A stretch of DNA of 11,191 nt from contig JACQHN010000481.1 in the NCBI GenBank assembly GCA_016199015.1, forward strand, positions 1 to 11,191, read 5' to 3'. A program made the position numbers and the translations under genes. The notes under the pieces are model-generated. The model ran no database searches. It was given only the letters and a program-made list of their open reading frames with translations, and had not been told where the DNA came from. Origin of the DNA: Nitrospira defluvii. GTDB taxonomy: Bacteria; Nitrospirota; Nitrospiria; Nitrospirales; Nitrospiraceae. Below, piece after piece: positions 5,814 to 11,191 of the stretch; positions within the stretch are counted from its first letter, which is position 1, and each line of letters opens with the position of its first letter.

Positions 5814-7064
5814 ATGCCTTATCGACGATTGCCTTGGCTACTGCTGAGTCTCACCTTCCCTGCGCTCTTTTCCGGCTGCGAAACGACCGACAAAATGCTC
5901 GGCGCCGCCGAGCGTGCCGTCGGGAGCAGCAGCGGGAGAACCGTCCTGGATATCGTGGGCGGCAAGGATCCGGCTGAAATCGCGCGGCGACGAATCGAGA
6001 ATTATGGGCGGGACCCTCAGGCCTTGCTGCGAGACCTTCGGGCGATTCAACGCGACTTCCAAGCCCTGATGGCGGCCTTGACCGGAGAGGTCGGCAAAAA
6101 GTGGGGCACCAAGGAGGTCAAGCTGCCGGAGCAGAAGAAGTACGTCAAGTACACCCAAAGCTATCGCAGCCGAGCCATTATCGACTTCGATGCCGGGAAC
6201 ATTCTGATCGAGACACTTGACGAGAAGGACCCCCAAGCCAGCCTGAAGAACGCCGTTGTCACTACGCTGCTGACACCCAATGACCCCCGTAGTGTGGACC
6301 TCTTTACGGACAAAGAAATCAGCCTGACCGGCGACAAAGAGCCCTATCTCCTGGGTCTGGTGCTGGACAAAGCCGGCAAACCGGTGCGCACCCCGACCGA
6401 GGCGGAACAGTTTGCCGAATCGCTCGTATCGAAAGGTGCGACGACGCGCAAGGTCGAGCAAGATGACGGCCAGAAGACCGCGCACATGGTGAACATCCCC
6501 ATGGTGACTAATTTTTCACACAAACAGGCGGAGAAATATCGCGGGGTGGTGGGCCAGTTTGCGGAGCGGTATCAGGTCAGCCCGAGTCTCGTGTTTGCCA
6601 TCATCCGCACGGAGAGCAATTTCAATCCGTTTGCTGTGAGCTCGGCGCCGGCTTATGGCCTGATGCAATTGGTCCCCACCAGCGGCGGGCGCGACGCCTA
6701 TCGCAAAGCCAAAGGCGAGGACAAGGCACCCACACGCGATTATCTGTTCGATCCGGAAAACAACATTGAACTGGGCGCGGCCTATCTCAACGTCTTGACG
6801 TACTCCCAGTTGGACGACGTCACGGATCTGGTTTCCCGGGAATACTGCGTCATCTCTGCCTATAACACCGGTGCCGGCAATGTTTTCAAAACCTTTTCCA
6901 AAGACCAACGCACCGCCCTGCAGCACATCAATGGGCTCCAACCAGCCGCGCTGTATGACCGCCTCCGCACCGCCCTTCCCTATCAAGAAACCCGCGACTA
7001 TCTGGCGAAAGTCGTTGGGTTCCGCAAACAGTTCGTGACCATCGGCGATACCGTCGCCAAATAG
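5814..7064 (+). CDS. mltC: MltC-like membrane-bound lytic transglycosylase (lipoprotein)
   Basis: This 416-residue protein has a lipoprotein signal with lipobox FSGC, so Cys22 is the likely lipidated residue after cleavage. Residues about 45-225 resemble the N-terminal domain of MltC (DUF3393), including KYTQSYRSRAIIDFDAGNILIET. The SLT catalytic domain follows from about 240: catalytic Glu267 in IIRTESNFNPFAVSSAPAYGLMQLVP-like context (263-288), ENNIELGAAYL (315-325), AYNTGAGNV (349-357) and a final YLAKV. The enzyme cleaves the glycan strand of peptidoglycan to give 1,6-anhydroMurNAc ends and would sit in the periplasm, anchored to the outer membrane. E. coli MltC is somewhat shorter (about 360 residues). 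It is transcribed away from the mlaC-like gene with a 205-base gap, and all visible key residues are intact. Confidence 0.93.
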   Translation: MPYRRLPWLLLSLTFPALFSGCETTDKMLGAAERAVGSSSGRTVLDIVGGKDPAEIARRRIENYGRDPQALLRDLRAIQRDFQALMAALTGEVGKKWGTKEVKLPEQKKYVKYTQSYRSRAIIDFDAGNILIETLDEKDPQASLKNAVVTTLLTPNDPRSVDLFTDKEISLTGDKEPYLLGLVLDKAGKPVRTPTEAEQFAESLVSKGATTRKVEQDDGQKTAHMVNIPMVTNFSHKQAEKYRGVVGQFAERYQVSPSLVFAIIRTESNFNPFAVSSAPAYGLMQLVPTSGGRDAYRKAKGEDKAPTRDYLFDPENNIELGAAYLNVLTYSQLDDVTDLVSREYCVISAYNTGAGNVFKTFSKDQRTALQHINGLQPAALYDRLRTALPYQETRDYLAKVVGFRKQFVTIGDTVAK

Positions 7065-7160
7065 CTGGAACAGGCTTTCCATTTCTGCCGACAGATTTCT
7101 TGCCTTTGCCCTACATCCTTCGTTACAAGAACTCAGGCGCATTGTTACGAGAGGAAGCGG

Positions 7161-8724
7161 ATCGCGAAATCACTCACCCCCTCAGAGACCGCCTCACGCA
7201 TCCTCGGTGCAGCTCTGGCCCTGCTTTGCCTCGCCCTGATCCCAGTCATCCCGGTTGAGATCCCTCCGTTAGTCGACTACCCCAACCACATGGCCCGGAT
7301 GCACATCCTGGCCGACGAGGGACAGAATCCATTTCTCCGGGAGTACTACGAGATCCATTGGGACATTTTGCCCAACCTCGCCATGGACCTCGTCATTCCA
7401 CCGCTGCTGTCCTTCGTGTCAATTGAAACCGCCGGCAAACTGTTCATCGGCCTGATCTTCGCCCTCCTGACAGGCGGTACGATGGCCTTGCATGCAGCGC
7501 TCCATCGACGCTGGTCTCCCCGGCCACTCCTGGCATTTTTCTTTCTCTACAACAGCGTCTTCCTGTGGGAATTTCTCAATTACCTGTTTGGCCTCGGGCT
7601 GGCTCTGCTCGCCTGCGCGCTATGGATAACGTTCCGCGATCGTTCCGCCGCCCTGGTCGTCCCGCTGTTTTCGCTGGTCACTACCGTCCTGTTCTTTGCC
7701 CACCTCTTCGCTTTCGGCGTGTTTGCCATGGTCGCGCCGGCCTATGAGCTGGCCCAATGGCGGGGGCGTCGTCGCCACCAGGGTCGAATGATGGACATGC
7801 CCTGGTGGAAGGCCATGCCGACGATCGTGCTACCGCTGATCCTATTAGCCCTGTCCCCGACGTTCAAGGCCAATCCGGACGACTACCCGCTCTGGCTCAG
7901 AGGATCGCCACCACCGCCTGTCGTCGATTTTCTTCCCCTTACCCGAAACTCGAAGCTCTGAAGAGCACCATTCGCACAGAGCACCAAGTTCTGGATCGCG
8001 TCACCGGGCTCATGCTGATCGGTCTGGTCGGAGTCGGGCTGGCATTGCGGCGCTGGTCGGTTCTGTCCTCGATGTACCTTCCGCTGGGTATTGTGGCACT
8101 AGCCGCCCTGGTGATGCCCAGTTCGATCGGCGCCACCGCGGTGGTCGACATTCGAATGCCCATTGCCTTTGTATTGTTGGCCCTTGCGAGTTCGGATTGG
8201 CCGGTGATGAGCCGGCGTTGGCTCATACCACTGGCGTTGATGCTGGGCGCGTTATGCCTGGTGCGGATGGCCTATATCACGAACCACTGGCGCGAACCGG
8301 ATGCTACTATAGCCAGTTCGTGCACCAGCTCGATCGGCTGCCGGAGGGAACCCGTCTGTTGTCGGCCATCATGCTCGCCTCCTACTACGCTTGGTCTCCA
8401 GTAGAAAGCCGGATACCCGAACCCATGCCCATGGTGAATTTATCCTGCTGGGGAATCATCCGGCGATCAGTCTTCGTCTCGAACCTCTTTACCGCGCCAG
8501 GCCAACAACCCGTCCAACTCACTCCGGCGGTTCGTCCCCTGCTGACGGTGGAAGAATTCCTCGTTCACGCGGCTCCGATCCCGTGGGACCTGATCAGCAC
8601 TCAATACGACTATGTGGTGATCCGGCGCAGTCAACAGCTGAAACCTCCTGTGCCGTCAAATTTCACACCGTTCGGTTCTGGTGACGAATTCCAGTTTTAC
8701 CAGACCGCTAGGCGAGAACCCTAG
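7161..8724 (+). pseudogene. Broken polytopic membrane protein (possible GT-C-like glycosyltransferase)
   Basis: One protein is spread over three frames. Segment 1 runs to the stop near 7961, segment 2 from about 7930 to about 8303, and segment 3 from about 8303 to 8724. Each junction is repaired by adding one base: the T-run 7928-7931 (giving VDFSSPYPKL) and a point near 8300-8305 (REPD joined to YYSQFVHQLD). Coding-like sequence extends upstream of the first in-frame ATG (7290) as a basic start, a hydrophobic helix (ILGAALALLCLALIPVI) and PPLVDYPNHMARM. The best start position is an ATC at 7161, with GAGAGGAAG at 7149-7157, so a standard start codon appears lost. The repaired protein would be about 521 residues with several membrane helices and a soluble C-terminal part. 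The acidic DYPNH motif in the first loop recalls GT-C glycosyltransferases, but the assignment is loose. It converges on a broken Dpm1-GtrA gene. Confidence 0.8.
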
Positions 8725-8758
8725 CTGGTGATCGGCGAGGACGAAGAGCCCCGAAAAG

Positions 8759-9822
8759 TTACCGGCCCTTCGCGTTCCAGGTACAGGTATAGGAAGCGGT
8801 CACAGCATAATTCCATACCGTTCCCACGAGAATGCCTGCCAGCGCCGACAATCCCCAATTGAATTCCTACGTAAACAGGTAGGACGCTACTCCCACGTTC
8901 CCGACGGCGCCAAGGCTGCACACCAGGACGAAGGATAGCCAGCCCCGCAGCCACTGCCACCCGCGTAAGCGCTGATCCCGATAGGTGACGACATTGTTCA
9001 AGATGAAGTTACTCGTCATCGCAATTAATGTCGCGGCTCCCTGTCCCCACGCAAACGGCCATGACGACCATCGATAGAGGAGCAGCAATACCGCGAAGTG
9101 GATCAGGAGCCCGGAGCCGCCGACCAGAGAAAAGGTTACTAGACGCACGGGCACAAAGCGGCCGACAGACTTGTCGAGGAGGAGCATGAGATAGTCCCAG
9201 GCCACCTGGCTATCGACCTTGCTCTCCCCGGCCTGTCGCGTCCTAAATTCGCAGGGCAGTTCTTTGAACGTCAACGGATGCGGGGGAGGAGGCAAACAGA
9301 TCCAACAGCAATTTAAAACCGAGCCCGGACGTCCGCCGCACAAGTTGGTCGAACACGTCTCGGCGCAGGGCGAAAAATCCGCTCATCAGATCCGTCAGAT
9401 CGGTGGGTACCAACGGACGACTCAGCCGCATGGCCCATCGGCTGGTCAAGGCTCGGATTCCGTCTCACTCACCGATGCTGCCGCCGGCTTTGTACCGACT
9501 CCCGATGACGAGATCGTATCCGCCCTGTTTCAGGTTTCTGAGCATGTCGAGGAGCAGTCGTTCGTCATGCTGAAGGTCGCCGTCCATGACTGCAAGGAAG
9601 GGCGCGGAGCTGGACAGCATGCCTTCAATACAGGCAGAGGATAACCCTCGACGCCCGATCCGTTGGAGACAGCGCACCCGATGGTTCGTGCCGGCCAGCC
9701 GGCGAACCAGGCCCGCTGTCATGTCCGGAGAATCGTCAGGCTTCCAGGAGTTCGGCAAGCCGGACGATATTGTCCCGCTCATTGAAGGTGGGGACAATGA
9801 TGGACAATTCAGGCCCTAACAA
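8759..9822 (-). pseudogene. Broken Dpm1-like glycosyltransferase (GT2) fused to GtrA domain
   Basis: Reading down the minus strand, a TTG at 9820-9822 (GGAG upstream) starts MLGPELSIIVPTFNERDNI, the nucleotide-binding strand of family GT2. It runs to a TGA at 9736-9738, where frame and about a dozen expected codons are lost. The second frame resumes at DDSPD and contains the DxD-type MDGDLQHDERLL and GYDLVIGSRY. It meets TGA at 9465-9467 after GGSIGE, where Trp is typical, then continues with PTDLTDLMSGFFALRRDVF. An extra base in the G-run 9282-9286 shifts it to HPLTFKELPCEFRTRQAGESKVD. The GtrA part with four membrane segments follows, interrupted by TAG at 8867-8869, and ends at TAA 8759-8761. 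Intact relatives make polyprenyl-phosphate-mannose or -glucose and help flip or present it. With four lesions it is almost certainly inactive. Confidence 0.88.
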
Positions 9823-9868
9823 ACACTCATCTCCGTGAGAACCGGCGTGGGTGAATCCGATCTGGATG

Positions 9869-9897
9869 CTGACATCCTACGCCGCAACGAATGTCAG
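9869..9897. repeat. Imperfectly spaced inverted repeat between two minus-strand genes
   Basis: CTGACAT (9869-9875) and ATGTCAG (9891-9897) are perfect 7-base complements around a 15-base loop. It lies downstream of the hydroxylase gene and upstream of the broken GT2 gene. There is no T-run, so it is not a clear intrinsic terminator. It could be an operator, a weak RNA hairpin or chance. Confidence 0.35.
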
Positions 9898-9972
9898 ACA
9901 GCGTCTTTATCCCTCGAGAACGTACGGTTAAACACAGACGGCACAACTGGCTCCTCCGGCTAAGTTTCGTCC

Positions 9973-10698
9973 CTACAGACCGATCATCAGCCTCCCCGGC
10001 GAGACCCGCTCTGTAAGACCGAACGACAACTCCCCTTTCACATCATCAGGATTGTAGTAGGTCCCGAACAAGCGATCCCAAATCGTGAGCAGGGCGCCAA
10101 GGTTTGCCGTCTGGTGGGCCGGATCCTTACTGTGGTGGATGTGATGGTATCGCGGCGTCACAAACACCCATTCTATCCAGCTCGATTTCCAGGTCACGTT
10201 CATATGCATCCAGTTGTTGCGAACAATGTGTTCCACCATGATCACCTGAAACGCCCAGGACGAGGCCTCATGAAGCAGCGGAAGCGCGATGATGTAGGTC
10301 AAATTGAACAGAGCGATATGGGGAATCGTGGTACGGATCCCGGACAGCCAGTAGAGGGACGTCGGTGAATGGTGCCATCGATGAATGCGCCAAACCGGCT
10401 TGGTATGCATGAGCCGGTGCACCCAATACAACCCGAAATCCTCGACGATATAGAACAGAACCAGTTTGCAGACTGTGGGGAGGTTGTAGAGGGCAGCGGG
10501 AAGATACTGAGGAATCGGAATACGATCGGTTCCTTGCACCACCAACAGGAACGACAGGTTATAGAGTCCCAACGCGAGCAGGTCCCGCCAAAACACGGAT
10601 CGATATCGGATCGGACGCGCAGGATAATGCCACTCGATTGCAAAGAACAGCAGGCCAATGCTCCAGAAGAGAAGATACGGATACAGCGCCTTATTCAT
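9973..10698 (-). CDS. Fatty acid hydroxylase / sterol desaturase superfamily membrane protein
   Basis: With the start at ATG 10698 the protein has 241 residues, typical of the superfamily (PF04116). Histidine boxes for a non-haem di-iron centre are all present: HRLMH (94-98), HRWHH (106-110), His157 and His165 around the third helix, and HHIHH (185-189). Hydrophobic segments lie at about 6-22, 40-56, 76-92 and 126-143, so it is an integral inner-membrane enzyme with the His clusters on the cytoplasmic side, as known for the family. Members hydroxylate or desaturate fatty acids, sterols, hopanoids or carotenoids using O2; the substrate cannot be told here. The frame is open further upstream (ATG 10752, ATG-like start 10782), but those extra residues are polar and unlike the family, so I prefer 10698 despite a weak ribosome-binding site. 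The gene appears intact, unlike its downstream neighbour. Confidence 0.88.
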   Translation of the reverse strand: MNKALYPYLLFWSIGLLFFAIEWHYPARPIRYRSVFWRDLLALGLYNLSFLLVVQGTDRIPIPQYLPAALYNLPTVCKLVLFYIVEDFGLYWVHRLMHTKPVWRIHRWHHSPTSLYWLSGIRTTIPHIALFNLTYIIALPLLHEASSWAFQVIMVEHIVRNNWMHMNVTWKSSWIEWVFVTPRYHHIHHSKDPAHQTANLGALLTIWDRLFGTYYNPDDVKGELSFGLTERVSPGRLMIGL

Positions 10699-11191
10699 AT
10701 GTCGTCGTTCGCCGCCTCGGAGACATGAAGGCTCCCGAGAACAGTGCTCCATGTTGTGGGACTCTTTATCATACGAACACAAAACCGCCGAGAGAACTCA
10801 ACCGGCTGGACGGGACAACCACGCCGGGCCTACGGCGATGCGAATTCGAGCGCGGCGACAACCATGCGGAGACAGGCTTGGGCGACAGGAGAACGGAACA
10901 CAAACTCCAGGCGGAACAGGCGATCCTGCTTCCTCACACTGTTACAACACGAGTCCACATCCGTTGCGCTTGATGAGGACGCCGCATCGTCAACAAGACC
11001 AGCCCACTCGATTGGAGGGGCCGCTCGCTGAACCCCTTCGCCTCCCTGAACCAACGATCCAGGAGCAACCGGGCACTGTGAGCCTGGCCGCCCGCTCCTA
11101 AGGCGCCTCGCAAGAGGACATAAGTGATCGGCACAGGCACCTTCACGCATGGATGCCCGCGTAGTTCCCGATCGCTCTAACAGGCTGCGGA
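10699..11191. other. About 490 bases without a supported gene
   Basis: This stretch holds the candidate promoter of the hydroxylase gene and otherwise no gene I can support. Several overlapping open frames exist on both strands, as expected from GC-rich DNA. The most protein-like is a minus-strand frame from about 11173 to 10934 (RGHPCVKVPVPITYVLLRG and onward), which has no ribosome-binding site before its GTG at 11146 and no family I recognise. It may be the decayed remnant of a gene. The last bases (11181 onward) run off the window. Confidence 0.45.
10768..10773 (-). promoter_or_regulatory. Candidate -10 element upstream of the hydroxylase gene
   Basis: TATGAT on the minus strand matches the -10 consensus at five of six positions. 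The -35 at the right distance is poor; TTGAGT lies 22 bases upstream, too far. A transcript starting near 10761 would give about 63 untranslated bases before ATG 10698, or about 9 before ATG 10752. Confidence 0.3.

Noticed and set aside
5838..7142. Long minus-strand frames opposite the mltC-like gene
   Set aside because: They are antisense shadows of a clearly conserved gene, with no recognisable domain and no start signals.
10934..11173. Minus-strand open frame with protein-like composition (PITYVLLRG and onward)
   Set aside because: No ribosome-binding site, no recognised family, and overlapping frames of similar length exist on both strands; kept only as a possible remnant.
11178..11191. 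Terminal AACAGGCTGCGGA as the edge of a dispersed intergenic repeat
   Set aside because: Only about 13 bases are visible before the window ends, and no second copy is seen in the window.

Overview
The window is GC-rich bacterial chromosomal DNA with a Gram-negative gene content: an MlaC-type periplasmic lipid carrier, an outer-membrane lytic transglycosylase lipoprotein, two-component regulators and a DUF2934 protein. The overall character (many small regulators, DUF2934, a Dpm1-GtrA fusion remnant, fatty-acid-hydroxylase family protein) suggests a Nitrospira-like (Nitrospirota) genome. That assignment rests on gene style, not on a marker gene.

Region 1 (1-2149) is a NarL-type two-component pair. 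A PAS-PAS-HisKA_3 sensor kinase, cut by the left edge, is followed by a complete LuxR-type response regulator with an intact phosphorylation site.

Region 2 (about 2427-4877) is a same-strand run of six small genes: a winged-helix-like protein, a receiver-like protein without its phosphoacceptor Asp, a DUF2934 protein, a Cys/His-rich probable zinc-ribbon protein, a 55-residue ORF, and a LuxR-type regulator with a degenerate receiver. The 55-residue ORF overlaps the last regulator by ATGA. This is the most likely place for something undescribed: a cassette of apparently phosphorylation-independent regulators and small proteins of unknown role.

Region 3 (4934-7064) is a divergent pair of envelope genes. 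An MlaC-family gene is on the minus strand and an MltC-like lytic transglycosylase lipoprotein is on the plus strand, with candidate promoters between them.

Region 4 (7161-9822) holds two convergent, decayed genes. A polytopic membrane protein (plus strand) has lost a standard start codon and carries two single-base frameshifts. A Dpm1-like glycosyltransferase fused to a GtrA domain (minus strand) carries an apparent internal deletion with a frameshift, a TGA, a one-base insertion and a TAG. Together they look like an inactivated polyprenyl-phosphate-sugar locus.

Region 5 (9973-11191) has an intact membrane di-iron hydroxylase of the fatty acid hydroxylase/sterol desaturase superfamily on the minus strand. 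Upstream of it lie about 490 bases with no gene I can support. I saw no tRNA, rRNA, CRISPR array or complete insertion sequence.
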